DNA from: Caballeronia concitans
GTDB lineage: Bacteria; Pseudomonadota; Gammaproteobacteria; Burkholderiales; Burkholderiaceae
NCBI RefSeq assembly: GCF_001544615.1
Contig: NZ_FCNV02000003.1
Location: 62,001 to 126,000, forward strand
Reading direction: 5' to 3'
Length of the DNA: 64,000 bases
Made by a program: the position numbers and the translations under genes. Below are positions 8,648 to 17,849 of this stretch, piece after piece (the first letter of the stretch is position 1; each line of letters starts with the position of its first letter). A model generated the notes under the pieces. It made no database searches. It saw nothing but the letters and a program-made list of their open reading frames with translations, and was not told the DNA's origin.

Positions 8648-10642
8648 ATGTTCGACAAGATACTCATAGCAAATCGCGGCGAGATTGCATGCCGGGTCGC
8701 CGCGACGGCAAAGCGCCTCAACATCGGCAGCGTGGCCGTCTATTCCGACGCCGACGCGAAAGCCAAGCACGTCGACGTATGCGACGAAGCGGTGCACGTC
8801 GGCGGATCGGCGGCGTCGGAGAGTTACTTGCGCATCGAACGCATCGTCGATGCCGCGAAGAAGACCGGCGCGCAAGCCATTCACCCCGGATACGGATTTC
8901 TTTCGGAGAACGAAGCGTTCGCCAACGCGTGCGAAGAGGCGGGTCTCGTCTTCATCGGTCCGCCCGTTGAGGCCATTCGCGCGATGGGTTCAAAGGCCGC
9001 GGCGAAAGCACTGATGCAATCGGCGTCCGTGCCGCTCGTGCCGGGTTATCACGGCGACGATCAATCTCCCGATCTGCTTCAGCGTGAAGCCGACCGCATC
9101 GGTTATCCGGTGCTGTTGAAGGCGAGCGCGGGCGGCGGCGGCAAGGGCATGCGTGTCGTCGAGAAGAGCGAGGACTTCGCGCAGGCGCTGGCATCGTGCA
9201 AGCGCGAGGCGGCGTCGAGCTTCGGCAACGATCGCGTGTTGATCGAAAAGTATCTGCTGCGGCCACGGCACGTGGAAGTGCAGGTCTTCGCGGACAAGCA
9301 CGGCAACGCGGTTTATCTCTTCGATCGCGATTGCTCCGTGCAGCGCCGCCATCAAAAGGTGCTGGAAGAAGCGCCGGCACCCGGCCTCTCCGATGAAACC
9401 CGCCGCGCGATGGGCGAAGCCGCCGTTGCAGCGGCGCGCGCGGTGAATTACGTCGGCGCGGGCACGGTCGAATTCATCAGGACGCAGGACGGCCAGTTCT
9501 ACTTCATGGAGATGAACACGCGCCTGCAAGTGGAGCATCCGGTGACGGAGATGGTGACCGGGCTCGATCTCGTCGAATGGCAATTGCGCGTGGCGGCGGG
9601 CGAGCTGCTGCCGTTGCAGCAGCACGAGCTGCACGTGAACGGCCATGCGATCGAAGCGCGCATCTATGCCGAGAATCCGTCGCGCGGCTTTCTGCCGTCG
9701 ACGGGCACGCTCAGGCATCTCGCGTTGCCGGATGCAGTGGAGTTCACGATCGACGGCCACGTGCGCATCGACAGCGGCGTGCGTCAGGGCGACGCCATCA
9801 CGCCGTTCTACGATCCGATGATCGCGAAGCTGATCGTGCACGGACGCGACCGTCGCGATGCCCTCGCGCGCATGGCGCGTGCGCTCGCGCAATGCGAGAT
9901 CGTCGGCCTGCATACGAACGTGGAGTTTCTGCAGCGGATCGTGAAGAGCGAACCGTTCTCGCAAGGCGAACTCGACACCGGCCTGATCGAGCGTCATCAC
10001 GATGCGCTCTTCGCGGCTTCATCGGTGTCGCGCGAAAAGGCGCTTGCGCTCGCGTGCGCGGCCCTGCTCACGCGCGAGGGCGGCGAAGCGCACGGCCGCT
10101 CGCCGTGGGATGCGCTCTCGCACTGGCGCATGGCCGGCGGCTATAGCCAGGACCTGAACTGGCGCGCGGTGGGATCAGACGAGGCGCTGAAGGCCGTCTT
10201 CACGAAGAACGGCGCGAAGCATCTGCAATTGAACGGGACAAGCGCGCGCTTCGAATGGTCGCATCGCGGAGAAACGGCGTTCGCCGTTCAGCTCGACGAT
10301 GCGCTTGTCAAAGGCCACGTCTTCACCGACGGCGATGTCTTCCACGTCTTTCTCGAAGGCGCCGCGTTCGCGTTCGAATGGCAGAACCTGATGGCCCACG
10401 CCGGCGACGCCGAACACGAAGGCCGTCTCACCGCGCCGATGCCCGGCAAGGTAATCGCGGTGCTGGTGCAGGCGGGCGCGTCGGTGCAGAAGGGCGCGCC
10501 GCTGATCGTGATGGAAGCGATGAAGATGGAGCACACGATCGTCGCGCCGGCCACTGGCAGAATCGGCGAGATTCTCTTCGATGTCGGCGATCAGGTCGCC
10601 GATGGCTCGCAACTGCTCGTGCTCGAAGCGGAAGGAAGCTAG
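8648..10642 (+). CDS. liuD: 3-Methylcrotonyl-CoA carboxylase, biotin carboxylase/biotin carrier (alpha) subunit
   Basis: 664 aa. N-terminal biotin carboxylase (MFDKILIANRGEIACR, glycine-rich GGGGKGMRVV ATP-grasp loop, EMNTRLQVEHPVTE), a middle linking domain, and a C-terminal biotin carrier domain with the lysine in VMEAMKMEHTI (K626). Together with LiuB it forms the carboxylase of leucine degradation. Its stop overlaps by 4 bp the 3' end of the convergent OmpA gene, so the run stops here and a hydroxymethylglutaryl-CoA lyase gene (liuE) is not attached. Confidence 0.96.
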   Translation: MFDKILIANRGEIACRVAATAKRLNIGSVAVYSDADAKAKHVDVCDEAVHVGGSAASESYLRIERIVDAAKKTGAQAIHPGYGFLSENEAFANACEEAGLVFIGPPVEAIRAMGSKAAAKALMQSASVPLVPGYHGDDQSPDLLQREADRIGYPVLLKASAGGGGKGMRVVEKSEDFAQALASCKREAASSFGNDRVLIEKYLLRPRHVEVQVFADKHGNAVYLFDRDCSVQRRHQKVLEEAPAPGLSDETRRAMGEAAVAAARAVNYVGAGTVEFIRTQDGQFYFMEMNTRLQVEHPVTEMVTGLDLVEWQLRVAAGELLPLQQHELHVNGHAIEARIYAENPSRGFLPSTGTLRHLALPDAVEFTIDGHVRIDSGVRQGDAITPFYDPMIAKLIVHGRDRRDALARMARALAQCEIVGLHTNVEFLQRIVKSEPFSQGELDTGLIERHHDALFAASSVSREKALALACAALLTREGGEAHGRSPWDALSHWRMAGGYSQDLNWRAVGSDEALKAVFTKNGAKHLQLNGTSARFEWSHRGETAFAVQLDDALVKGHVFTDGDVFHVFLEGAAFAFEWQNLMAHAGDAEHEGRLTAPMPGKVIAVLVQAGASVQKGAPLIVMEAMKMEHTIVAPATGRIGEILFDVGDQVADGSQLLVLEAEGS

Positions 10643-11163
10643 CGCTTCTTCTTCGGCACGGGGCCGAGCAGCGTGTCTTCGGTCTCGGTGCGCACGAGCA
10701 GTTCGACACGCCGGTTCAATGCGCGGCCTTGCGGCGTGTCGTTGCTGGCGATGGGCCGCAGGTACGCCATGCCTTTCGTCGTGAGCCGCTCGGCCGGCAC
10801 GCCGCGCGCGATCAGCGCGCGCGCCACCGCTTCGGCGCGCGCCTGCGAGAGGCTCTGGTTGTAGGCGAGCGGGCCGTCGTTATCGGTGTGGCCTTCGATC
10901 AGCACCGGCCGCATGCTGCGCTTGAGCACCGTTGCGGCGCGGTCCAGCGCGGGCAGGCTGCCTTGCCGGATGGTCGCTTCGTCGCTATCGAACAGCGCCA
11001 CTTCGGGCAGGCGCATTTCCACGCCGCCCTTGACGGCCTGCATCGCGATGCCGTACTGCGCGTTCAGCTTTTCTTCGTCCGATCGGTTGAGCTTCGTCGA
11101 ACAGCCTGCCAACAGCGCGATCGACGCGCATGCTCCCATTGCTACCCAGCCTTTACCCAGCAT
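10639..11163 (-). CDS. OmpA-family outer-membrane lipoprotein
   Basis: 174 aa. A lipoprotein signal ends in the lipobox LLAGC with the acylated cysteine at residue 21. The C-terminal half (about 65-160) is an OmpA/MotB peptidoglycan-binding domain: IEGHTDNDGPLAYNQSLSQ, VARALIARGVP, and ALNRRVELLV. Probably anchored in the outer membrane and bound to the cell wall. Single gene, convergent with liuD. Confidence 0.88.
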   Translation of the reverse strand: MLGKGWVAMGACASIALLAGCSTKLNRSDEEKLNAQYGIAMQAVKGGVEMRLPEVALFDSDEATIRQGSLPALDRAATVLKRSMRPVLIEGHTDNDGPLAYNQSLSQARAEAVARALIARGVPAERLTTKGMAYLRPIASNDTPQGRALNRRVELLVRTETEDTLLGPVPKKKR

Positions 11164-11332
11164 TCCCGGATTCCTTGCGTTGATGCCCGACTCGCGATTA
11201 TAGGGAGGACATAACGTCGCGTTGTAAAGAACAGTGCAATGGTGGCGGACAAGAAGTGGAATGAATCGTGCGCTTACAATGCACGCGACTCTATCGCTTC
11301 GCTTTCAGTCGATTCCACCAGAGGCTCCGTTC

Positions 11333-12415
11333 ATGGGTATTCCTTCGCGCAACGAGAATGCAACCGATTCCGCCGATCGCACGCGCCGGTTTCAACGCGC
11401 GGCATCGGCGGGGTTGTATGCGGTGCTCGTGCTCATTGCGCTTTACACGGCGCGCACCTTCATTCCGGCCGTCGTTTGGGCCGTGGTGATCGCCATTGCT
11501 CTGTGGCCCGCGTTCGGCTGGCTCGAACGGCGGCCGCTCTTCCGAAAGCGCCATACCTTGCTCGCCGTCCTGCTGACGCTTGCAATCGGCTTGCTGTTCG
11601 TTTTGCCGTTCGGCATCGTCGCGGGACAGACCATCGACGAAGCGCACGACATGATGCGCTGGTTCCATGACGTGCTGAGGACCGGCATCCCGATGCCCGC
11701 GTTCATCGAACATTTGCCGACCGGCTCGGAGCAGGCCGCGCGCTGGTGGCACGACAATCTCGCGACGCCGCTCGAGTCTTCCCCGGCGGTGAAGAACCTG
11801 CACAGCGCCCCGTTCGTCGCGATGACGCGGCACTTCGGCGGGCGCGTCGTGCATGGCCTGGTCATCTTCGGCTTCATGCTGATGACGCTCTTCTTCATCT
11901 TCCAGGCGGGCGCGAAGCTCGGCCGGCAGATGCTCGCGGGATCGAGCCGCGCGTTCGGCGCGGACGGCGCGGCGCTGTTGCAGCGCATGGCCGATGCGGT
12001 TCGCAGCACGGTCGTGGGGCTCGTGGTCGTGGGACTGGGAGAGGGCGCGCTGCTGGGTATCGCGTACGCGGTCACCGGCGTGCCGCACGCGACGCTGCTC
12101 GGCATGCTGACAGCCGTCGCCGCGATGCTGCCGTTCTGCGCGCCGATCGTGTTCCTCGGCTCGGCGCTGTGGCTGCTCGCGCAAGGATCGACGGTGGCCG
12201 CCGTGGGCGTCGCGATTTTCGGGTTGGTCGTGGTGTTCGTGGCCGAGCATTTCGTGCGGCCGGTGCTGATCGGCGGCTCGTCGCGCCTGCCGTTCCTGCT
12301 CGTGCTGTTCGGCATCCTGGGCGGGGCGGAGACGTTCGGCCTCATTGGCCTCTTCATCGGCCCGGCGCTGATGACGATTCTCGTCGTGCTCTGGACCGAT
12401 TGGGTGCGCGCTTAA
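11333..12415 (+). CDS. AI-2E family (PerM/YdiK-type) membrane transporter
   Basis: 360 aa from ATG 11333 (GAGG about 9 nt upstream); the longer in-frame start at 11234 adds an unlikely leader. About seven or eight hydrophobic segments: paired helices at residues 25-70, one near 70-95, then a long periplasmic loop, and a C-terminal cluster with the family's LGxGLFxGP-like FGLIGLFIGPALMTI end. The family includes AI-2 exporters and Na+/H+ antiporters, so the substrate is uncertain. Ends by overlapping 4 bp with the convergent DUF2288 gene. Confidence 0.85.
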   Translation: MGIPSRNENATDSADRTRRFQRAASAGLYAVLVLIALYTARTFIPAVVWAVVIAIALWPAFGWLERRPLFRKRHTLLAVLLTLAIGLLFVLPFGIVAGQTIDEAHDMMRWFHDVLRTGIPMPAFIEHLPTGSEQAARWWHDNLATPLESSPAVKNLHSAPFVAMTRHFGGRVVHGLVIFGFMLMTLFFIFQAGAKLGRQMLAGSSRAFGADGAALLQRMADAVRSTVVGLVVVGLGEGALLGIAYAVTGVPHATLLGMLTAVAAMLPFCAPIVFLGSALWLLAQGSTVAAVGVAIFGLVVVFVAEHFVRPVLIGGSSRLPFLLVLFGILGGAETFGLIGLFIGPALMTILVVLWTDWVRA

Positions 12416-12735
12416 TTCGCGTTCGAGCGATTGCCGCGTTCCTGCACGCATACCCACGGCGATACCACGACCGCCCACAACTCGGGATCGCGCGCGGCGA
12501 GATCGGCGGCAGTTTCCGCCTGAACGCGCTCGATCAGCCCGGACGACAGCCATTGCGTGACCTGTTGCGTGTCGTCGCCGGCGACGGCTTCGGCCACGCT
12601 CACGAGATCGAGGTCGCCCTTGACCCAGATCAGCACGCCCTTCGCGAAGAAACGCTCGAGTTCGGACCACCCGATCTGCGCGGTTTCGGCTAGGAGCTTG
12701 ACATAGAGCGGACTGGGATTGGCGGCGTCGGTCAT
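12412..12735 (-). CDS. DUF2288 domain protein
   Basis: 107 aa when started at ATG 12735 (MTDAANPSPLYVKLLAETA). The family pattern WSELERFFAKGVLIWVKGDLDLVSVA then a VTQWLSSGLIERV segment is clear. Function unknown; small, soluble, no catalytic motif. Starts at 12744 and 12771 are also in frame, but 12771 falls inside the pcaHG terminator stem, which argues for a downstream start. No strong ribosome-binding site at any of them. Confidence 0.75.
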   Translation of the reverse strand: MTDAANPSPLYVKLLAETAQIGWSELERFFAKGVLIWVKGDLDLVSVAEAVAGDDTQQVTQWLSSGLIERVQAETAADLAARDPELWAVVVSPWVCVQERGNRSNAN

Positions 12736-12746
12736 AACGTTCATGC

Positions 12747-12794
12747 GATAAAAACGAAAGGCGTCCGACACTATAGCGCAGTGCCGGACGCCTT
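12747..12794 (-). terminator. Terminator following pcaHG
   Basis: Ten-bp perfect stem (12758-12767 with 12785-12794), with a second short CACT/AGTG pairing inside the loop, followed on the minus strand by TTTCGTTTTTA. It lies between the pcaG stop (12821) and the DUF2288 start and would insulate the two. Confidence 0.7.
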
Positions 12795-12820
12795 CGCTTC
12801 CTGCTGGATAGCGATGCCGC

Positions 12821-13411
12821 TCAGAGATCGAAGAACACGGTCTCGTTCGGCCCGCGCAGGTGGATGTCGAAGCGATACACCGTCGCCGCCGTGCCCGACT
12901 CGCGCTTCGCGATTAGCGTGTGACGGCGCTCGGCCGGCACGCTTTGCAGCACGGTGTCGTTCGCGTTGGCTTCGGTTTCATCGTCGAAATAGAGGCGCGT
13001 GTACGAATGCAGCAGCATGCCGCGCATCAGCACGATGATGTCCAGATGCGGCGCGGAATCGTCGTCGGTCTTGCCGGGCTTCACCGTATCCACGACGAAG
13101 CGCAGCTTCGGATCCGTGCCGGTGCCCACGCGCGCGAAGCCGCGGAATCCCGACTCGCGCGCTTCTTCCACGCTCTGCACGTAGCGGCCGTTCGCGTCGG
13201 CCTGCATGACTTCGATCAGCGCGTCGCCGATTGGCTTGCCTTCCGCGTCGAACACGTTGCCGACGACGGAAATGTGCTCGCCCGGCACTTCGCGGTCCGC
13301 CGCCGATGCCGTGAAGAGGCTCTTCAAGTCGAAGTTGTACTGCTCCGGCACGAGACCGTACGCGAAATACGGTCCGACGGTCTGCGAGGGCGTTTGCTTG
13401 AGGGTGGTCAT
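12821..13411 (-). CDS. pcaG: Protocatechuate 3,4-dioxygenase alpha subunit
   Basis: 196 aa. Non-iron-binding partner of PcaH in the ring-cleaving intradiol dioxygenase that turns protocatechuate into beta-carboxy-cis,cis-muconate. Family marks: TVGPYFAYGL near the start, GDALIEVMQADANGRY, FRGFARVGT, and the LLHSYTRLYFDDE segment. Lies 4 bp after pcaH, consistent with translational coupling, and ends before a terminator. Confidence 0.95.
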   Translation of the reverse strand: MTTLKQTPSQTVGPYFAYGLVPEQYNFDLKSLFTASAADREVPGEHISVVGNVFDAEGKPIGDALIEVMQADANGRYVQSVEEARESGFRGFARVGTGTDPKLRFVVDTVKPGKTDDDSAPHLDIIVLMRGMLLHSYTRLYFDDETEANANDTVLQSVPAERRHTLIAKRESGTAATVYRFDIHLRGPNETVFFDL

Positions 13412-13415
13412 GTCG

Positions 13416-14117
13416 TCACTCCGTCGGAGTCTGGTCCGGGCCGCGCAGCACGATGTCGAATTCGTAGCCGAGCGCGTAGTTTTCCTGCGTCGTATCGATC
13501 GAGAAGCGCGACACCAGCCGATGCCGCGCGTGCTCCGGAATGCCCTGATAGATCGGATCGAGGTCGAGCAGCGGATCGCCGGGGAAATACATCTGCGTGA
13601 CGAGACGCGAGCCGAAATACTCGCCGAAGAGCGAGAAGTGAATGTGATTCGGACGCCACGCGTTCGGGTGATTGCCCCACGGATACGCGCCCGGCTTGAT
13701 CGTCATGAAGCGATAGCGGCCTTCGTTGTCCGTCAGGCAGCGGCCCGCGCCGAGAAAGTTCGGATCGAGCGGGGCGTCGTGCTGATCGGCCTTGTGGACA
13801 TAGCGCCCGGCGGCGTTCGCCTGCCAGACTTCCACGAGCGTGTTGCGCACCGGACGGCCGCCTTCGTCGAGCACGCGGCCCGTCACGATGATGCGCTCGC
13901 CGAGCGGCTCGCCGTTCTTGGCCGCGTTGCGCGTGAGGTCGTTGTCGAGCGTGCCGAGATCGTCGGCGCCATAGACGGGCACGCGGCGATTGCGCAGGTT
14001 CTCCTTCAGCGGGATCAGCGGCAGCGACGGGCTGCGCGAAATCGACGACCGGTAGCCCGGCGACAGATACGGCGGATGGGATGCCCAATCGCGCGGCGTG
14101 AGGATGGGGGACGTCAT
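13416..14117 (-). CDS. pcaH: Protocatechuate 3,4-dioxygenase beta subunit
   Basis: 233 aa, the catalytic non-haem iron subunit. All four Fe(III) ligands can be placed with the spacing of the Pseudomonas enzyme: Y106, Y145 (KPGAYPWGN), H158 and H160 (RPNHIHFSLFG). Followed 4 bp later by pcaG. Divergent from pcaQ with a 112-bp gap, the arrangement in which PcaQ activates pcaHG. The remaining beta-ketoadipate genes are not in this window. Confidence 0.96.
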   Translation of the reverse strand: MTSPILTPRDWASHPPYLSPGYRSSISRSPSLPLIPLKENLRNRRVPVYGADDLGTLDNDLTRNAAKNGEPLGERIIVTGRVLDEGGRPVRNTLVEVWQANAAGRYVHKADQHDAPLDPNFLGAGRCLTDNEGRYRFMTIKPGAYPWGNHPNAWRPNHIHFSLFGEYFGSRLVTQMYFPGDPLLDLDPIYQGIPEHARHRLVSRFSIDTTQENYALGYEFDIVLRGPDQTPTE

Positions 14118-14229
14118 GTCACTGTCTCCTGATGATGTGACGTGAATAGGATATTTCTGGCAGCTACTTTATCGAACGGATCGAGTTATGGAAAATGACG
14201 TTTTGTGCGTCGATACATAACGGCTACTC
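14118..14229. promoter_or_regulatory. pcaH-pcaQ divergent control region
   Basis: 112 bp between the two divergent genes, notably AT-richer than the flanks near 14150-14215. It must contain the PcaQ binding site and both promoters. I see an ATAACGG and a GTTATGG but no site good enough to claim as the PcaQ box. Confidence 0.45.
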
Positions 14230-15168
14230 ATGGATACCGACTTCACGAATACGCGCGTCAAGTTCCGCCATCTCCAGTGTTTTTTGGCCGTCACGCAGCT
14301 CGGCAGCGTGCAGCGCGCGGCGGACAGTCTGTCGATCACGCAGCCGGCGGTGTCGAAGACGATCGGCGAACTCGAATCCATTCTAGGCGTGCGGCTCTTC
14401 GAGCGCGGGCGGCGCGGCGCGGTGCCGACGCGCGAAGGCCGGCTCTTTGCGCCGCATGCGAGCGCGTGCGTGGCGTCGCTGCGCGAAGGCGTCGATATGC
14501 TGCTGCGCGAGCGCGGCGACATGCCGGGCGCGGTGTCCATCGGCGTGTTGCCGACGGTTGCGAACGCGCTGCTGCCGCCCGCGTTCGCGGCTTTCCGGCA
14601 GCAGTGGCCGGCGATGTCGCTGAGCGTCGCCACCGATTCGAACGCGTCGCTGCTGGAAAAGCTGAAGGCGGGCGATGTCGATCTCGTCGTCGGCAGGCTG
14701 TCCGAGCCGGAAGCGATGCACGGGCTTTCGTTCGAGCAGATTTATCGCGAGCCGTTGGCGGTCGTCGTGCGCCGCGATCATCCGCTTGCGTTCGAAACGC
14801 CGCTCACGCCTGCGCTGCTCGCGCGCTTCGCCATTGTCGTGCCGCCGTTCGGCACGCTCATCCGACAGTCCGCTGAAAGCGTGCTGACCGCGTTCGGCGC
14901 GCATGCGCTGACGGCGCTCGTCGAAACGCTGTCGGTGTCGCTCGGGCGCTCGCTCGCGCTTCATAACGACGCAGTCTGGTTCGTGCCGGCCGGCGCGGTC
15001 GAGCACGACATCGCGCTAGGCCTGCTCACCGCGCTGCCGATGCCCTTCGCCGGCACCGACGAGCCCATCGGCCTGATCCGCCGCAACGACGCGGCGCGCA
15101 CGCCGGTGGAGGAATCGCTCGTCGATGCGATCCGCGAGGCGGGCCGCTCGCGCGCCGGGACGAAGTAA
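14230..15168 (+). CDS. pcaQ: LysR-type regulator of protocatechuate catabolism
   Basis: 312 aa. N-terminal winged HTH (about 8-66): KFRHLQCFLAVTQLGSVQRAADSLSITQPAVSK, a PcaQ-like reading. A type-2 periplasmic-binding-like effector domain follows. The family binds beta-carboxy-cis,cis-muconate or related intermediates and activates pca genes; divergence from pcaHG supports the name. Start at 14230 fits the family N-terminus though no strong Shine-Dalgarno is seen. Confidence 0.9.
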   Translation: MDTDFTNTRVKFRHLQCFLAVTQLGSVQRAADSLSITQPAVSKTIGELESILGVRLFERGRRGAVPTREGRLFAPHASACVASLREGVDMLLRERGDMPGAVSIGVLPTVANALLPPAFAAFRQQWPAMSLSVATDSNASLLEKLKAGDVDLVVGRLSEPEAMHGLSFEQIYREPLAVVVRRDHPLAFETPLTPALLARFAIVVPPFGTLIRQSAESVLTAFGAHALTALVETLSVSLGRSLALHNDAVWFVPAGAVEHDIALGLLTALPMPFAGTDEPIGLIRRNDAARTPVEESLVDAIREAGRSRAGTK

Positions 15169-15374
15169 GCGCGTCGGGCGACCAATTGACCGACGCCCCC
15201 GCGCGGCCCGCCGCTTGCTCAAGCAGCATTTACCGCGCAAGTTTCACGCGAACACAATACTATGACGAAAGGCAGCGGAAGAACGTGGCGGCAACGAAAG
15301 CAGCCGTTTTCGGTCACAACGGACGTTGCCCGCCGCTTTTGCCCGCTCTCAACCGTGCCCGCCCCGCTTGCAAG

Positions 15375-15743
15375 ATGAAGACCGTACTGCTCGTCGACGA
15401 CGATCCCGCCACCATCGAAGCCTGGTCCCTTTGCATGCAGGGCGAGGATTGCAACGTCCTGTGCGCGGCGGACGGCAACGGCGCGTTGTCGATATTGGGC
15501 GAGCAGACGGTGGATATCGTGGTGTCGGACTGGATGATGCCCGGCCTGGGCGGCGCGCTGCTCTGCCAGACGATGAAGAACGACGCGGCGCTCGCGCACA
15601 TTCCTTTCCTGATGATTTCAGGGCATCCGAACCCGCCGGCCTTCGTCAGCTACGACGGCTATTTGCGCAAGCCCGTCGACTTCGAGACGCTGGTCGCGGC
15701 GGTCAATCGGCTCTGCGCCGCGAAGAAGCGGCCGATGTACTGA
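15375..15743 (+). CDS. Stand-alone response-regulator receiver protein
   Basis: 122 aa from ATG 15375, which begins exactly at the receiver fold (MKTVLLVDDDP). Acidic pocket D8-D10, phospho-acceptor D52 in VVSDWMMPG, conserved S82 and K99 in YLRKPVD: all receiver residues are intact. No output domain. No histidine kinase is adjacent, so the partner is elsewhere; such proteins act by protein-protein contact or in phosphorelays. Convergent with plsC, 18 bp apart. Confidence 0.88.
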   Translation: MKTVLLVDDDPATIEAWSLCMQGEDCNVLCAADGNGALSILGEQTVDIVVSDWMMPGLGGALLCQTMKNDAALAHIPFLMISGHPNPPAFVSYDGYLRKPVDFETLVAAVNRLCAAKKRPMY

Positions 15744-15761
15744 GCTTCGCGTATCGCTGTC

Positions 15762-16475
15762 TCAGCGCAATTCGGCCAGCGCCTCGTCCATCTGTGCCTG
15801 CGCGAGCCGGTTCAATTCCTGTGGAATATCGCATTCGAGCGGCAGCGGCGGCGTGACGATCACGCGAATATGCCCGCCGTGATCCGGCCAGCCCTTCGCG
15901 GGCCACACCTTGCCCGCGTCATGCACGACCGGCACGACCGGCACTTTCGTCGCGCAGGCGAGCCGTACGCCCCCCGACGCGAGCTTGAGCGGCGCATCGT
16001 GCGCGACGCGCGTGCCTTCCGGAAAGATGACGACGGCATCGCCTTTCTTGAGCCGCGCGGCGCATTCGCGCGTGACGGCCTGATGCGCCTGACGAATCGA
16101 TCCGCGATCCAGGCTCACCATGTCGAGTCCGCGCAGCACCCAGCCGAAAAACGGAATATTCATCAACTCGTGCTTGAACACGAAGCTGATGCGGCGCGGA
16201 AAGAGCGCCATGAACGCGAGCGTTTCCCACGTCGATTCGTGGCGGCTCAGGATGATGAACGGTCCTTGCGGCAGATGCTCCAGCCCTTCGACGGAAGTCG
16301 TGACGCCGGCGATGACGCGCATCATCGCGACCATCGCGCGGCACCAGAGCTTCGCGAGCCAGTAGCGCCCGTCGCGGCCGACGAACGGAAAAAGCGGCAG
16401 GATCAGAATCGACCATAGCGTGCCGCTGCCGAGCAGGTAGGTGGCGAAGAGCCACTTGACGAGGGTGCGGCGCAT
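15762..16475 (-). CDS. plsC: 1-acyl-sn-glycerol-3-phosphate acyltransferase
   Basis: 237 aa from ATG 16475 (MRRTLVKWLFATYLLG); a longer frame to 16610 lacks family character. Makes phosphatidic acid at the inner membrane. Hydrophobic helix at residues 8-32, acyltransferase box SRHESTWET (H-x4-E form common in this branch), and the FPEGTRV substrate-binding box. Could be a secondary PlsC copy rather than the main one. Confidence 0.88.
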   Translation of the reverse strand: MRRTLVKWLFATYLLGSGTLWSILILPLFPFVGRDGRYWLAKLWCRAMVAMMRVIAGVTTSVEGLEHLPQGPFIILSRHESTWETLAFMALFPRRISFVFKHELMNIPFFGWVLRGLDMVSLDRGSIRQAHQAVTRECAARLKKGDAVVIFPEGTRVAHDAPLKLASGGVRLACATKVPVVPVVHDAGKVWPAKGWPDHGGHIRVIVTPPLPLECDIPQELNRLAQAQMDEALAELR

Positions 16476-16615
16476 CGAGCGTGGCGGAGTGAGTGTCAAC
16501 GAGGGATGGCGGGCAAGCTGCAAGCATAGCGTATCGGTCTTTGTCGAGCATTCATGCGCGCGCCACCGCGCGATGCAACAATTGGGCATTCGACCTAACA
16601 GCCAGGACACGCGCG

Positions 16616-17605
16616 ATGGATCAACAGGATCAACACGGCCAGCAGCCGGTGAATTTCGACGAAGGCATGCTCGACGTAGGCGATGGACACACGATTTACT
16701 GGCGCGCCCAGGGTCCGCGCGACGCGCCTGTCATGCTCGTCGTGCACGGCGGCCCTGGCGGCGCGATGAACGTGAAATGGGCCGATGCGCTCGAGCCGGC
16801 GGCGTGGCGCGTCGTCTTCTTCGATCAGCGCGGCTGCGGCAAGTCGAAACCTTTCGGCAAGCTCGAGCACAACGGCATCGACGCGCTCGTCGGCGACATG
16901 GAAAAGCTGCGCGTCGCGCTGGAGATCGAGCGATGGGCCATCTTCGGCGGCTCGTGGGGCACCACGCTCGGGCTCGCGTACGGCATCGCGCATCCCGAGC
17001 GCTGCACCGGCTTTCTGCTGCGCGGCGTGTTTCTCGCGCGCCGCGAGGACATCGACTGGTTCCTGTGGGACGTGCGCCGCGTGTTTCCGGAGGCGCACCG
17101 CGCGTTTCTCGATGCGATCGAGGCGGCGAGCGGCAAGCGCCCCGGGAGCGGACAGGACATTCTGACGATGACGGAAGCGCCGCTCGCGCGTTTCGACGAA
17201 GCGGGCGCGCAACTCGCTCGCGCGTGGACGCAGTACGAGACGACGCTTTCGGTGGTGAACAAGCCGGCGCCGGAACCCGCCGACGAAGAGAAGCGCCCGA
17301 GCGCCGAAGCCAATGCCGCCGCTGTTTCGATGGCGCTGCTGGAGCGCCACTACATGGCGAACGAATTGCCGCCGCCGCCGTTGCTGCCGTTGGTCACGCG
17401 CATCGCGCATCTGCCGTGCCGTATCGTGCATGGCCGCTTCGACATGGTCTGCACCGCCGATCAGGCCGTCGCGCTGGCCGCGCACTGGCCCGGCGCCGAA
17501 CTGAACGTAGTGAACGCAGCGGGGCACTGGACCTTCGAGCCGGGCAATCTGGCGGCGCTGCGGGCGGGCGCGCTAGCGCTGTCGGGGCTGATCGCGCGGG
17601 GCTGA
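16616..17605 (+). CDS. pip: Prolyl aminopeptidase (proline iminopeptidase)
   Basis: 329 aa alpha/beta hydrolase from ATG 16616. Removes N-terminal proline from peptides in the cytoplasm. HGGPGG oxyanion motif, FDQRGCGKS, nucleophile S113 in GGSWGT, a cap region with REDIDWFLWDVRRVFPEA, VHGRFDMVC with the acid, and NAAGHW with the histidine. The FDQRGCGKSKPFG and GGSWGTTLGLAYGIAHPERC stretches are typical of this peptidase. Earlier in-frame start at 16493 overlaps the plsC promoter region and is not favoured. Confidence 0.9.
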   Translation: MDQQDQHGQQPVNFDEGMLDVGDGHTIYWRAQGPRDAPVMLVVHGGPGGAMNVKWADALEPAAWRVVFFDQRGCGKSKPFGKLEHNGIDALVGDMEKLRVALEIERWAIFGGSWGTTLGLAYGIAHPERCTGFLLRGVFLARREDIDWFLWDVRRVFPEAHRAFLDAIEAASGKRPGSGQDILTMTEAPLARFDEAGAQLARAWTQYETTLSVVNKPAPEPADEEKRPSAEANAAAVSMALLERHYMANELPPPPLLPLVTRIAHLPCRIVHGRFDMVCTADQAVALAAHWPGAELNVVNAAGHWTFEPGNLAALRAGALALSGLIARG

Positions 17606-17849
17606 CGTGCGGGCGCTTCTTAGGGAAGCCGCGTCGGCGCGGTATCGGAGATGCGTCGCCAGTCGAGATCCGCGCCGACGACGAGCGTGCGGTCGCCGCG
17701 CCGTATCGCGACGGAGAGCGTCACGCATTGACGTGCTGCCGTTCGTGCACCGTATAGCGTCCTATTATTAGGAGGCGATGATACGATCGCGATGCAACTT
17801 AGCCGCGCGCGGCTCGTCGGACCTGCATTGAACCTCAAGAGAGACATCG

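Noticed and set aside
11291-12670. 459-aa minus-strand frame
   Set aside because: Antisense to the AI-2E transporter, which has clear membrane helices; the shadow frame is Arg/His/Glu repeats.
17761-17774. TCCTA-TTAT-TAGGA inverted repeat
   Set aside because: Five-bp arms in AT-rich DNA; too short to call as an operator or terminator.
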